Of a stretch of 64,000 bases of DNA, positions 50,214-64,000 are shown one piece after another (within the stretch, counting starts at the first letter, position 1; the number at the start of each line of letters is the position of its first letter). The position numbers and the translations under genes are program-made. Origin of the DNA: Setaria digitata (taxonomy: Eukaryota; Nematoda; Chromadorea; Rhabditida; Setariidae). A model generated the notes under the pieces. The model did not search any database, was not told where the DNA came from, and saw only the letters and a list, made by a program, of their open reading frames with translations. Where the stretch lies: assembly GCA_003640385.1 (NCBI GenBank), contig RCAB01000059.1:62001-126000 (forward strand). The letters are read 5' to 3'.

Positions 50214-53200
50214 GCTACAGTTATATAATATTCTTATTCCTTATTCGTTATTTATTAATTACATTTCTTATTATTTCTTTTTTAGTTTTTTCCTTTTCTT
50301 ATTATTATTCATTAGTTTTATAAACTTTTGGGACTTAATTGAAATATATAAATATTGTCAAGCTTTTCGAGAGGCAATAAAATATTTTTTTGTTGTAAAA
50401 GCATCTGCACTTTTCAGGACATTAAAATCATTAATTGCTAATAGGGGTCAAGGTTAACTCGAAATCAATTTGATTGAATTTTTTAATCATCAGTGAGCCA
50501 AATCTGTCTATAAACAACGATTTTTTTTTTGCGCCACCTAATTCTCGAAACAGTGAGTTACTTTTTCCTTAAAGCAACTTATATTGTTAAATACAAAGTC
50601 GTTGATGGAAGGAGAACTTTTTTGATTATAAGCAGTAACTTCCATAGAAGGAATATTCCAAAAATGCCTTCGAAAACGAAAATTATAGTTTTGTTAGGGC
50701 TAGACTGCTTCATTGTTTAGATTATTTAATCTGAAAATGAAACATAAGCTTTATGAATGAAATAGTCTAAACAATGAAAGTAGCCTAACCTTAGACTAGA
50801 AGACTGTTTCGAAGGAAATTATAACTGCACCGCGAAACTCTTCATTATTTATCATGAATTAATTTTCAAAATACAAAAACTCTTCATTCTGAATTAATTT
50901 GTCAAGTGTGTCTCTGTAGTTATGAGTCAAAAGTAAGACCCTAATAAAATGGATTAAGTTATTAAAAAATAAGCAAGTACACTAATGAAAAACTCAGAAA
51001 ATTAGAAGAAATTTCTTTCTGGTGACAAGCCGATGAATTTCACTGACAATTTTTAATTCGTTTTCGGTGGAGAGATTGGAGGAAAATTTTATATTGTCAA
51101 GACAGTAACATGAAGCGAAAAGGGATGAAAGTGAATTTTTGATGATGATTGAATTCTAGCAAGACAAAGGCAGTAAGCAGACATTGACAATGACAAAGTT
51201 GAGGCAAAAAAGTAGTTTTCGTACTTGAACTTGAATCAGTAGATGTCAATGGGTAGTTTGCTGGACAAATTATTCCGACTCAATAAGCTAAACATTAAAT
51301 GTTTGAAAAAGGAGAGAATGAATTTCACTTTTCTTTCAGTTTTAAATACTCTCTAACAAAAATATGATGCTTGGAGGGAGCATTATTTATTTAAAATTAT
51401 AAAGTTTGGCAAATATTTGAAACATTTAATCTAACCAAGCAAATTTACAAATTCATATTCAACAAAGAGGAATAATTAAGTTTTTATTATTTTTATATGT
51501 AAGGGTAAGAAGCGTAATGGCGATCGGTGCCAGACTTAGTTCAAATCGATTAAAGTTCTGAAATATTCGGCTGAGTTCTCAATTCACAATTCAAAAGATT
51601 TCTTTTTTTTTTTTTCCACCTGGTAATTTATTGCTTGAAAGCCGCCTAGTTCTCTTACAGGATTTCAGACAAGAATTTATTATTTTCAAAATTCCCTATG
51701 GAAAATTATCCTTAAAAATTGCCAGATAAATGCAAAATATATTTAAATACAAACTGCTCTCTGAAAGCGAACTATTGAATTTCTGAACCTGAAAGTTTGC
51801 AAGTAACACTGATCATTCATTGGTTGTGAAAATTAAGTTAATCCACAGATATTGATTTGATTTATAATTTACAAAGTCTTAAAAATAAAAATATTTGGAA
51901 GGAAATTGATATAAAGTACATGCTTTTGTAAATGAATTTTTCTCTCGCACATTAACTGTTCCTTCCGTAGTTCACTGACTTATGCAATCAACATGCCAGA
52001 GTGATGGATGATGTTAAATGAAATTTTACTTCATGAGAAACAATTTTCCACTGCTCAAATAACACTCCTTGTTGCATAGAGAAATGTCTGAACAAGACAT
52101 ATCTCAACGAAAAGTGAAAGGGAAAATTTTTTGCAATAAGATAAATTGTTGAACCGTTGATATAAAAGTCATTAGGTGACTTGTTGCTAGCAATCGTTTT
52201 CGAGACAAAGAGTACATTCAGACAAGAATTTGAACTGTGGTTAAAATAACGAGTGTGACCTGTAGCTAAAAATTTTTTACTAAATTCTTAAAAAAAATAA
52301 TGGGTGCAAGAAATGAAGAAAGTGAAATGTCAATTAAAATTCAACATTTCAGGCACTTTTAGAAGACACAATAAGCAATATTAAATCAGTACAACGTAAT
52401 ACTCGCATGTTCTCTGTTGAAAATCATATCAAAGGTGAACTATATTTAGAAAGGTGAATTATATCTATACGCACTGTATCCTCAGTTTCGCTTGCTGTTT
52501 CCCATATACACTACTACTTTTTAAATGACCTATTTTTCAAACTATACCAATTATTTGTAAATTTTCAATATTTTACAGAAACAGAATTTATGAGCGTTGG
52601 CCCAAACAGCGACGCAAACTTATTCTAAATGAATCTCAGCTTGTCTGTATGATTTTTTGAATTGACAATCCACTGAACGCGATAAATTCATTCCGCCAGT
52701 TACTATTGGCTCATAAATGGAAGACAAAATATTAGAAAATTTCAATGACATTACAGTGAATTAAGAAAATTACTTGCTTGTTCAAATAGCAGTTGGGAAC
52801 AATTCCAATTAAAGCTTGCAAAATAATCAAAAGGAGATGAATAAAATTTAATTGTGAACGACTTTTTGCTTTTTTCTTTTTAGCAAACCTTTTTCTTCAG
52901 CTTGTTCGATTGATTTTAACAAGAGCTCGAAATTTTACATTGCATGTCCTCAACCAGCATTTTTTGAATTTTTGGAAAGTGATGCAATAAACACAGCCAC
53001 TGTGCCCTAAATCGTAATTTAAATTATGGTTTTTAAATATAAACTTATTTTGCCAATGACAAAACCAACAGAAAAAACTGCTTTTGTCATCAAATTTCAG
53101 ATATTGCAAAATTCAAGAAATAGCAAAGTTTTTAAAATTTCGCGATGTTGATTCGTCGAAAATACTGGCATGGAAAAAGACTGAAAAGTTATAAGAATGT

Positions 53201-54489
53201 TAGGCTACCACTGCATAGTTGAAATTTTGGATTCGTAAATGTTTTTACTTCTATCTTAAAAAAAAACCTTCAATTTATGGAGTAGGAGAACGTAGGAATT
53301 TACAAGCTAATTTTAATTGTACTAAAAAATACAAAAGCTTTCTAATGTTTTTAAAAAGATAACAGAAATTTGTTTCAGAGTGACAGAAGAAAATGGAATG
53401 AATCAACCCTTTAACACAATTATTATTTTTAGATTGAGCGTATATAATTTCCGCATGTAATTAACATGTATGCGGAAACCTCACCCTGCAACATATTCTT
53501 GAGCTCTTGAGTTTTATGAAAAAATTTGATTTTCAAGAAGTATTAAGAATAATCTCCCGAACGACAGTAGAAAATAAATTTACTGATGAATATCAGTGCA
53601 AAAGTCATACTCTCCAATATTTCTTCGTGTCCTCTCTCCACTAAGAATAACAACAGTATTAAATCGATGCTTCGAGTTAACTTTTGGTAGGCTGGTATGT
53701 GCAATATCATATTTTCTCTTTTTTTGCAAACTTCCATACCTAACTAGTTAATCAAAAGTTGAGGAATTTCTTTGTCTCAGCAAAAGTACTAAACAAAACC
53801 AAAAGAAATTACCTTAAGCAAAAAAAAGAAACTAACAAATAGCCACATCAGTAGTCTTCTAAAAATAAACATTGAATACTAAGAAAAAAAACACGCTGAT
53901 CACATGTTTTCAATATACGCATTGAGTGCCCTGCCCTTCAGACACGTATACTGGACGTTTTGTCATGTTGTGGAAACTGCAAACATATCATAGTGAATAT
54001 AAGTTTAAGTCTACAGTAATGATCAATCACATCATTTTCATAAAATATTCCCTACTAAATCATTAAGCTTCTATAATATATTACTTCTTTTTTGATGTAA
54101 AAAGTATGCATTTAATTGAGACAAAAAGAGCAGTGCAGTTTCTTAAATCCTAGAAACAAAGCAATTACTTGTCTTTTGAAATAACATAGCTTTTTTACAA
54201 TATAGCTAACACGGTAAAAGATAGACTTTTCAAATTTACTCAAAAAAAAAGAGATTTAAAAATTCACACTTTCTTTTTTTTAAAAAAAAAAAGAATAAAG
54301 AAAAGGAGGGCGTCGATTTTAAAAAAGAGGGGAATCTAGTCAGAGCAGACGCAAAGTTGAAAAGTCAGCGCAAATGAAGAGTGAAGTTCCCGAAATAAGT
54401 AACATATTGAATAACAATAAAGACAAATGTGAGCAAGTAAAATTGACAGAAGTGTTAAGTATGCAGCATTCAAATTCCACATTGCCTTT

Positions 54490-57400
54490 TTACTGCTTAT
54501 TTGTTTTTGCTGAACTCCTCGGCACTTCATAGTCATAAATACCTGAAACAAAATTAAAAATCAAATATTTAAATTAGAGCTAAATTTCGCTTTCGAAATA
54601 TTTGTAAACTGAATTTTGAAAAAAATAAGGAGAATACACTTCGAGAAGGATAATGAAATCAACGAATTTGGCTTTGGGCTCTAAAACTTACGCTTTACGA
54701 AATTTCCATTCCTCTCATCACCGAAAGAGGAGTCTATTTCTGCGTATACGTCATCGAACTTAGCACAATTATCTGAATGTAACAACGAAAAGTAAATAAG
54801 CTTGTTTTGAAGAAGCCAAAAATGAGGGAAAAATCTGCTGAAAACATATGTTGCATATTAGTAAAGCAATGTTTGACAGAACTTGATCAATGGATGTAGG
54901 AAATTTACAATCGCAATCATTTGAACACATTAAGGCTAGCATTTATAAGCTTTTAAATAAATTGAATTTGCTAAGATCAACATTTAAAATCATCTAAATA
55001 GACTGAAACTTAAAATCATACTTTGAGGTCCGGAGGATTTTTTACTGTTTGCTAGGTGTTCTGAATCACCTTTTGTTGCTAACTGACTGTTCGATGTCTT
55101 CTGATAAAGCGGATTGTTAAATTCATTCTTCGTCACAATTCGTCCCCCATTTATCGCTGTCGGATGGTAGCTAAAATTATCAGTTCTTTCACCGTCTCAT
55201 TTCTGACTCAAAAGTCCCACAAACAATATACTGAAATATATCAAGGCAAAAATACCTTCTTGAGATCAATTCGATTTTACTTGACAATTTTTGGAAATTT
55301 CCGAAAAGTAGGATATATTCACTACGTAAATTGCGGAACCCGTGTTTCGCTTTTTGGCTTGCTGGCTTGCCTTCCGCTCTTTTGTAAAGTATAATTTCCG
55401 AGCGGAGAGGAATGAAACATGATGAAATGGAGAGACGGCTATGAGAGATCATGACACAAGCTTGTGCACATCTTCTGTTAAAATTTTCAGTTTTTGGTTA
55501 GCAGCTAACGAATGATTGACTGACTTACGTAATAGTGGGTACAATAGGATCACGTTCCCTCATATATTTTTTGCGATAATAGAGTACCAGAACAGCGAGA
55601 GCAATAGTTACAACCAACAGACTGACCACTGAGATGACCATTGCTGCTACATTCGACTTTTCCGGTACATTATATTCCAGTTCTTAATTTTTACAAGAGA
55701 GTAATAAGTCAAATGAAATGCGAGCTGAAGTTCGGTCGTCTTGTGGATCGACGTGGGTTTTAAATTCAAAAACGGGAAAGACAGATGTTAAGCTACGGTT
55801 AATCAGAATTTCTTCGTTTAAAATTAAGTTTCCAACACTTGGTACCATAGCGACAATTTTATGTCACTGCTATAGTATCAATATAGTATAAGATTAAAAA
55901 GAAATGCCCTCACTATATAATGGCCTTTAATAACAGCTTATCACTTCAGAAACAATAAACTTCAAATTAACAATTAAATATAGAAAACCAGCTTATCCCT
56001 TTTCTCCAAGTTTATAATGAAATTTTACGAAAAAATCAGTACTGGTTGGGCCGCAAGGACGATTGTTCTTGTTGCAGCAACCGACCACTGGATCGCAGAA
56101 ATCTTCGCCGCAGTCGCAAACATTCGCACACTGCTCTCCCCAGAAACCCTCGGGACAAGCTATAAAAGGTAACCGTTAACTAAGCAAATCAGTAATTTTA
56201 AAAAATTTTTGCAACACTTTTACTGAAAAAAAAATACAATGAAATTGGTATTTAATCAAAACAATGATATATATATATATATATATATATAATGTGAAAA
56301 TGAACGGAGGGAAGGGATATTCTGAAACTTTCAAAATATACCTTGATCGCACCGCCGCCCGGTGAAACCTGGATGGCAGTCACAACGACCTGTTGTTGCT
56401 TGGCATTTTGAATTTTCCATTTTGCAGAAGCATCGAAAAGCACAGTCCGGGCCCCATGAGCCTTCAGGACAGTACTTATTGCAAAGATCACCCATGAGGC
56501 CTGCAGAGAATGCATTCGCTTATGTCCAAATTATCTGCTAGCCTGATTGTTTTTAAGAGCGGCTACTGTTTGAGAAAGTAAGTGGAAATTTCAAAAATAT
56601 ATCAAATGATTGCCTGCAGCACAATGACAAATACCAGTCACTGGGTTGCATAATTTGCGATCGCTTGCACATTTACACTCATTCATGCAATCCATACCCC
56701 ACTGGTCCAAGCCACAAGCTAAAAAACAAAGTAATAAAATTAATAAAATTTAAATCTATCTGAAAGAGATCTCAGACATGCATGAATGCAAACATATAAT
56801 ACCATCTAAAATACTGCGAGTAATTTACTTCTTAGCCCCCTACATCACTTCCAAATTTCTAGTATCATTCCTAAACACTTCAAGTATCTTTGTTTGATTG
56901 AAAGCATTGATTACAAGCGCCAACAAAGTGTGGAATGATCTTCGAAACAGAATTTCGCACTAGAAAATTTCTATGTTAATTTTTAGAAAATATATCCATA
57001 TAGAAAAATTAGAATTAGAATTAGAACTATCGTTAGAAAGTTGAATTTTACAATTACAATTACCTGGTGTATAGAAGACAAGCAAATTTAATTCATTACG
57101 CATATAACGAATATCATTTTTGCTTGCCCAATATCGAAAAAACATTTTAACCCGAAAAAGACTGAATTAAGGGGGGAGAAGTAATAATCCATCATTTTAA
57201 AAATTAATTCCGAATTGACCGCATTGAAAAGGTAGTAATTCAATTTTAAAGGTTAATTTCTGAAAATAAATTCATGCAAATATACGAGAAGGAAAAATTA
57301 ACCTAATTCGCAATTTTCTCCTTTATAACCAGCAGGACAGCGACATTCACCGTCTACCGGATCGCATTTGCTATTATTCCTGCACTGGCTGCATGTCTGA

Positions 57401-60400
57401 GAACAGTCGGTACCCCACTTTCCCGCAGGACATTCTGTAATACTTTTCTAGACAGTGACAATCTGATAATTATTAGCACTCATTTTATGGGAGTGATGAC
57501 GTCTAGAAGTTTGAAAATTTCTAATCTGAGCGTAGGAAAACTTAGATTCATTTGAACACAACTTCATACAGCGTATCTCATTTAAAGGTACACCTGCGAT
57601 AGATACCTTGATTGCATTTTGGACCGGTGAAACCGTTGTAGCACTGGCAACTCCCATCAACGTTATTGCATTCCGAACTTTCCGAACAACTGCAATGATT
57701 GCTACAATTTTGACCCCATTTTTCGAGTGGACAGCTCTGCTCACAAAGCTCGCCACTCTGACCAGCTGGACATCTTATACATGTACCGGTACGTGAATCA
57801 CACCCATGAACGCAGAGGCATTTTTTTGCACATTTCTTCCCGTACGTACCAAAAGGACATTCTAGAAGTTTGAGTAAATTGATAATTGAGAGTAACAAAA
57901 CGGCAAATTTGTGTAAATTTCAACAATACTAAAATCATAAGTAAACTGATAAGTTGTGTGGAACGCATATACAGCTTGGAAGATATCAGTGGTGATTTGA
58001 GGCTAAAAAATGCTGCCTTTTATTCCACGTTAAATTTCTCATAATAAATTTCAGCTGAAAATTTTCCTAACTGATTCAAAAGAAATTTTCAAGTTTAAAA
58101 TTTATTGCAAAATTTCAAGAAAATGGCAACAAGATGGAGAGCTTTTTACTGTAGCTTTTTTTTTTTTTAATGAAACAAAGACAACACTCACTTTCGCTGC
58201 AAAAAGCACCGGTATATCCTGGATGACAAGTGCACTTTGTAGAAGCTCCTGCACAAACTCCATGAACACATGGACATGAACTCAAGCAAGTCTTTTCTTC
58301 GCCCGATGGACATGGTACTGAGCAGTCTGCCCCTGAAAGGAATATGCATTTGTAGGAAAAAAAGAAAAATTCAGACTTTAAGCATTATTACTCACGTGAA
58401 GTCCTGAAGTTTCATGGAGTTATACCCGTTTTAAAGTGAAGTTTAAGTAAATAGTACTAAAATTCAGAAACTGAAAACTAACCAGCCCAGCCATCTGTAC
58501 AGCTACATTCTCCATTCGCTGGATCACATGTTGCGTCATTGTGACATTGGCATTCTTGCAAGCAGTTCATCCCATAGAAACCCTCAAGATGACAGATTCT
58601 AAGATACATTGAACGCTAGCCAAAACTGCTTCTAAATAGTCCATAGTGACGTGAACTGAATCGCTACGTGTCTTGACACGTATTTTTTAGCTATTTATTT
58701 TTAGTACGCAAACTAAAGAACATCTCCAACATCCATATTCTTTGGACACATCAGAGGAGGCCTAACCTTATCACATGGCATTTCACAACTCTTTCCGGTC
58801 CAACCAGCTCGACAAATACATTCACCGGTTAATGGATCACAACCCGCGTTATTCTTACAGTTGCAGAGTTTACATCCTGCACCAGCATAACCAGCCCAAC
58901 AAGGCAGATTACACTGTGGCCCTCGCCAACCTGAAACTATTTAGTCATGAAGTTATCATTCTCACTGTCCCCTACTTTTATCATCACGTGGCCGGCTATG
59001 TACAGAATGCTGAATTCATAATAGCAAGAGGTTTACCTACGGTGCAATTGCATACACCATAACGATGATCACATGAAGCACCGTTTTTACAATTGCACTT
59101 CGATTCGCAATGTTTACCGAATAGACCTTCAGGGCATTTATCATCACAACTGTAAAAATACTTCGAAAAGTAAAATTTTTGAAATTTTACAAAAATTAGT
59201 CAACCTAAGGATAAGCATTTGACCTTCAAAAAAAAGGTCTTTTTAAGAATTCTTAAAATAGTTTTGCTTTTTATAATAGAAATCTTTTTCTAATAGAATC
59301 TAAAGTTTAAAGTAGATTCAGAATGAGCATTTTACCGAATTCCTTGATAACCAGCAGCACAGATACATTGTCCGGTGACTGGATCACACTGCGAACCGGT
59401 GTTCAAGTTGCAGTCACATTTATTCTCACAGTTCTCACCGTAATAGGACGTCGGACATAGCGAGTTACAGCCTGCTCCGGTATAACCGGCACGGCAACTG
59501 CAGGAACCGATAGTGGGATGACATCTGAAATTCAACTGGGATATGTAAATTCGGAAACAGAAGAGAAGAAAAAATTTGAATACAATTTCAACATTTTAAA
59601 GTTTACAGCTTTGTAGTAACTGGATTGCAAGCGCATTGGTTCTCGCAATTTGGTCCAAAGCGATCAAATGGACAAACTGGAATTTTAAAATTAAACCAAA
59701 ACTAATGTTGTTGATCGATTTTGGAAATTTAATTAAAATAATGGAAAAATTAAAACAGAAACAATCGGCGTTCCCAAGCGAAGAATTATTCCAAAGCAAT
59801 GGAATAGAAATGTCGAGTGAAGATGTTTTATAAGTAATGAAAAATGAATGTAATCTAAAATATAGATTAAAAATAAGAGTTAAAAAAATACTTTTCTCAT
59901 CGCAGTTTTCTCCTTGGAACCCCTCCAGACAAATGCATGTTCCGTTTATCGGATGACAGTAGGCCTCATTTTCACAGTTGCATTTTTGTGAACAATGAAA
60001 AGAAAAATTAATGTTGGTTAATTGAATTGCTTCAAATAATTAATTAATGTACTTTTTCTCAGTATGTTAAATTTGTATTTATATATATAATATAGAAAAT
60101 TTTGAAGAGTTAATTCGAGAATAAAATTAACTGTGCTTAGTTTCGGTTTATTAAAAGGCTGTAAGTGAAAGTAAGATACGATAGAAAAGTTGGATTGTCC
60201 TTATACTTCCAAAGGTACTAACTTCTTTCCCGAATGTCCCTTTGGGACAAGGCTGTTCGCAGTGCTTTCCGGTGAAGCCAATACAGTGACATTCTCCAGT
60301 TATCTGATCACATTCATTTTCATTGTAACAGAAACATTTCGAAGTACAATTAATACCATAATATCCTTTTTGGCATTTGTTTTCGCAAAATCGACCCTGA

Positions 60401-63297
60401 ATTTTGATTTCAGTTATAATTATACTTAAAACTTTCAATTTAAGCTGGACCTTTTTGTATTTCTAAACTAAATTCAACCATATCAAAACTAACTAATTCT
60501 TGTATTAAACAATTCAGCACCACTCACTTTTCTCATTTACAGTATTATTTACGAAACTTTCGAATAGACCAAAAAAATTCGGTATAATAACTAACTGAAA
60601 ATCCAGCAGAACACAAACAACTACCATCTTTTTTGTCGCAATACGCACCATTTTGACATTTACAATTGTATATACAGTTGGATCCATGCTTACCCTTAAA
60701 ACTTTTGCTGAAGAATCAATCATTTTATCAATAATTCATTAGAAGATTTTCTTATCAATGAAAAATCTTGGCCTCTCCCTATAAGTACATAATTTAAATC
60801 TTAATTTCTACTGTGGAATGACTCTCACTTCGACACATTCTTCAAGACACAATGAACCAGAGAATCCAGGACTGCATTTGCATGAACCATCAATCGGATT
60901 GCAAGTGCTGTTGTTTCCGCACAAACATCGGAATCTACAATTTGGACCCCAGGTTTTATCATTGCACGGCTTCTCGCAGTGCTTACCATGATAACCTGAA
61001 AAGTTAAATATCAACTTTTCTGATAACATCTGAAATAAATGATAGATAATTTGGCTTTTTTACTGTACACTTACGACTTCATAAATTGATTTTCAGCTAC
61101 ATAGTGCACCACTTGAATATTCCAAAGTCAATTTGAAAGTTAATGATGTTTGTAAAAAAAAAAATGAGTACCAGGGGGACAAAAGCAGATGCCCGAAATT
61201 GGATCACAAGAAGCTTCGTGAAGGCATTCACATTTCGCTCTACATGACGAACCCCAGAATCCTTTTAGACATGCTATAACACTAACGTATCACGACCAGA
61301 ATCAATAATGCATCAATTATAAGAGCCTTCATGTTTTTTAATCTAGAATCTCCGCATGATTTGTGTAGATGGAATTTACATAAATTAACGAACTTATGGC
61401 GCATGAGGGACCTGCATAACCTGGTTCACAGGTGCAATGGTTTGGCGCTGTACAGTTGCCATTCTCGCATGATGGATTACATACAGCTAAAACAATTCTA
61501 TAAAACTTAAGCATTTTTAGCATTGTCCTTTGGATTTCTACTTGTATTTAACAGTCTATTCAAATATTCATAATGAAAATAATTCATCTAAGTATTTTTA
61601 TCATTGTGCCATGTACTGTTCAATCACTTTGAAAATGTGAAATATGGAATTGCAAAATTTATTCTAAATTTCAGTTGACTGTATCAGAATACTAGAAAAT
61701 CTTTTACGTATTTATAGTGAACGAATAACTTTTTTAACAGAGAAGGTACTTCGAAAAGATGGAACCAATTATAACTTGTAGGGAAATGTGATTAAGTGAC
61801 TAGATTAATTAATTATAGTGGGTTTATTAATTGTTGTTTTCACCGCTGTATTTAATATTTTGTATCAGCTATTGAAGATCATCAAAAAAACAAAAACTTA
61901 CGAATACATTTATCATTAGAAGCGTTTGTATAGCCATCGCAACACTGCTTCACATATATTGTGACAATTTTCGGCACATTTCGATAAGCTATTTTCTCAC
62001 CATATCTAATTATTAAAGTTAAAACAAATTTTGACCATTTTCCAGTTTGGATGCTTGAATTGCGACAAATTTATAAAGCAGCTCTAGATTTTTAAAATTT
62101 CCAAATTGATTAGCATCTGACTCCTAAATATTAGTTGTTAGCAGTTTAGTTTACCCATCCTGGATCCTTATCCTATATTAGTAGCGAGGACTACTAAAAA
62201 GTCTAACATATAGAATATTATTTTTGTAATAAACTTTTTAGAGAAGCCAGCAGAAACAACGAAATTAATTTATTTGTAAATTGGAATAGTCGCAACTGAT
62301 ATTTACTTGGTCATAGAACACTTGAAACCTTTGCTAATATCAGGACACAAAACTGTTGTTTTGTATGGCACACTCTGAATATACCGTTCCAGCTGAATCT
62401 CTTCCTTCCTACAAAACGAAATTTAAGGGAAGGATTATTTAACTAAGTAATCTTCCTAATTTAAACTCAGTAGCTCCAGACATTGAAGAGTTTCGTGTTA
62501 TCACGTGCTACTATCATAACATGTTGCATTAGGCGGTTGAAGTCAAATCAGTTTTCTACTTCCATAAATTACAAAAAAAAACCTCAAAATTCTATGACTT
62601 CAGAAAGAAATTTGCAGAGCATCTTATACAGAAGTTGCTAGAATATACAAGATTATGTAAATTAAATAAATTCACTATGATTTCTTTTCTGCGATTTTCG
62701 ATTTCAAAACTGCTGCTGAGTTGATATATTTCAACTGCCTAATATAGAAGTGCTAGATTTCCAGCAGAGTCTGGCTAATTTATTAGAGGCAATTCAAATA
62801 TTAATAAGGATAGTTTTTTGAAATTCGGAAATAGCAAAAATGAATTCACAACAAATTTAAATAATGTAAATTTGCATACTCATCCATTTCGCAATCCATC
62901 TCTCTATTTTGTTTTTATTGTTGTTTGAGTATGAAAAAAGTGGATATGCTGAAATTTACCCAAAACTTCATTCATTTTTTTTTAAATAAATTCTGCAATA
63001 AATCCCGAGAAAATGATCTCGGTGCAAATTCGCAAATTAATTTCTTAAGTCTTCCAAACAAATCTAAATGAACTCCTTCCCAAGTAAATTCAAGCGCTAC
63101 AAATCAGAAATGCTATTAAATTAAATGGATCAAAGATTTTTCAATGATTTTCCAGACATAAGTAGATTAGTAAACTCGTATAAATTAACGTACTCGACAG
63201 GTACCATGCAGACGTTGTCCTCCGTCGAGACACCACAATAAACAAGTTTTGTGAAACTTGCTATAGCAATTAACGATAAAGTGGATAAGTAATGCAT
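54490..63297 (-). CDS. ced-1: CED-1/Draper/MEGF10 phagocytic receptor
   Basis: Twenty-four coding exons on the minus strand: 63297-63194, 62408-62307, 62005-61902, 61486-61394, 61273-61172, 60995-60829, 60694-60596, 60396-60223, 59994-59892, 59676-59607, 59524-59336, 59149-59037, 58930-58767, 58615-58483, 58332-58192, 57861-57607, 57434-57303, 56718-56614, 56500-56342, 56159-56043, 55682-55529, 55170-55022, 54772-54692, 54542-54490 (3063 nt, 1020 aa; C. elegans CED-1 is about 1100 aa). Order: signal peptide ([15 protein letters not shown]), EMI domain ([19 protein letters not shown]), a long array of C-x-C EGF-like modules, TM (about aa 887-911) and a tail with NPLY (aa 946-949) and YAEI (aa 986-989). 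The family recognises apoptotic cells and signals engulfment through a PTB adaptor (CED-6) and tyrosine phosphorylation. Least certain are the starts of exons 9 and 14; exon 9 has no AG at its expected acceptor, and exon 18 seems to end at a GC donor. Most EGF exons are bounded by phase-1 introns. Confidence 0.92.
56267..56291. repeat. AT dinucleotide microsatellite
   Basis: About 12 AT units in the ced-1 intron between the exons ending at 56342 and starting at 56159. Confidence 0.85.
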
Positions 63298-64000
63298 AAC
63301 CCTATTAACTGAAAATGTAAAGTATTGGTTAATAAAGCTCGAAAAGTTCCAGTATCGATCAAATAAATTATCGAATTTTAAGAAGTAAACTTTTGACAAC
63401 AATTTTCCCAGTTAAAACTAACTCAAATTCAGTTTAATTAATTCAGAGGACAATAAATTCGTTTTGGCTTAGTTGGCACCACCAAAATATTGGAATAACA
63501 CATAACTGAATCTCTCACCGCTGTCTTTATTAAAAATAAGGATTAATTATATACTTCAATAAAACAATTAATACCACTGTTTTTTAAATAAAGTTACAGT
63601 AAAGTCGAACTCTGGAATATTCGAAGTTAAATTTAATAATTGGCGGCTGAAAAGTAGAACTGTAAAACAATATTCTTTCAATGTGAGTCGACTAAAACAA
63701 TAAAAGAAAAATAAAATAGGTCACTGAAAAGCTTATGGCCACAGTTGGAAATGCTCGGATAAGGTAAAGGGAAAGTGCCGTCTTAGAAGAACATTTTCCT
63801 TTTCCAAAGATATTTCTTCCAAGAGAGTGGAACAAAGTGCATGAAACTACAAAATTAATTACAATAAAATTGAAATAAAATTCAATCGATCACATACGTA
63901 CAGTCAACATCGATGCAACCGAGAAGTCAAAGACACACAATTTGTTGTTGTGAGGAGAGGAAAGATGGAAATAGTTGTAGTGAGACAGAAATTAATCTCT
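63298..64000. other. ced-1 5' flank
   Basis: AT-rich DNA upstream of ced-1, presumably promoter. No coding signal, TATA box or repeat that I can defend. Confidence 0.4.
63308..63317 (-). promoter_or_regulatory. Likely trans-splice acceptor, ced-1
   Basis: On the minus strand TTACATTTTCAG ends at 63309, eleven bases before the ATG at 63297. A longer upstream in-frame ATG exists at 63402 but would put about 35 extra residues before the signal peptide, so the start after this acceptor is preferred. Confidence 0.55.

Noticed and set aside
57608..57796. Plus-strand frame across a ced-1 exon
   Set aside because: Shadow of the EGF-encoding minus-strand exon 57861-57607.
63298..63402. Longer N-terminus for ced-1 starting at 63402
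   Set aside because: It would bury the signal peptide, and an acceptor (TTTTCAG) falls between the two ATGs.

Overview
The window is AT-rich, intron-rich eukaryotic DNA that reads as a nematode genome. Small exons are separated by AT-rich introns with short TTTTCAG-type acceptors, two genes have acceptor-like sites just upstream of the ATG as expected for spliced-leader trans-splicing, and the recognisable proteins are animal cell-surface, secretory and RNA-decay proteins whose closest named relatives are Caenorhabditis genes. A parasitic (spirurid-like) nematode is plausible but not proven. Gene models were built by hand from the sequence: exon ends, phases and protein homology agree for seven multi-exon genes.

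Layout. 2408-5031 (+): CD63-like tetraspanin. 7868-12505 (-): Frizzled receptor, mom-5-like, ten-cysteine CRD and seven TM segments. 12.5-21.4 kb: long stretch with no supportable gene. 22364-28418 (+): rege-1/Regnase-1 (ZC3H12 family) mRNA-decay endonuclease. 30340-34021 (-): ero-1, ER thiol oxidase. 37839-39329 (-): Rab5/22-like small GTPase. 42566-45406 (-): a compact EMI-EGF-TM receptor. 45.4-54.5 kb: gene-poor, with a TTA microsatellite of about 257 bp. 54490-63297 (-): ced-1/Draper/MEGF10-like phagocytic receptor with 24 coding exons.

The most unusual element is the compact receptor at 42566-45406. It is a same-strand paralogue of ced-1 about 9 kb away. It keeps the signal peptide, EMI domain, the last (CC-containing) EGF-like module, the TM helix and an NPxY plus YxxL tail, but lacks the whole internal EGF-like array. 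Three of its exons have exactly the same lengths as the ced-1 counterparts (102, 104 and 154 nt), and shared introns keep the same phases. I do not know a described receptor of this architecture.

Other points: three introns appear to use GC donors (Frizzled, rege-1, ced-1); one ced-1 intron lacks an AG at the expected acceptor; the Frizzled tail has KTLNSY in place of KTxxxW; the CD63-like protein lacks a C-terminal YxxPhi motif; and each of the three single N characters lies between near-identical direct repeats, so these look like assembly joins rather than biology.
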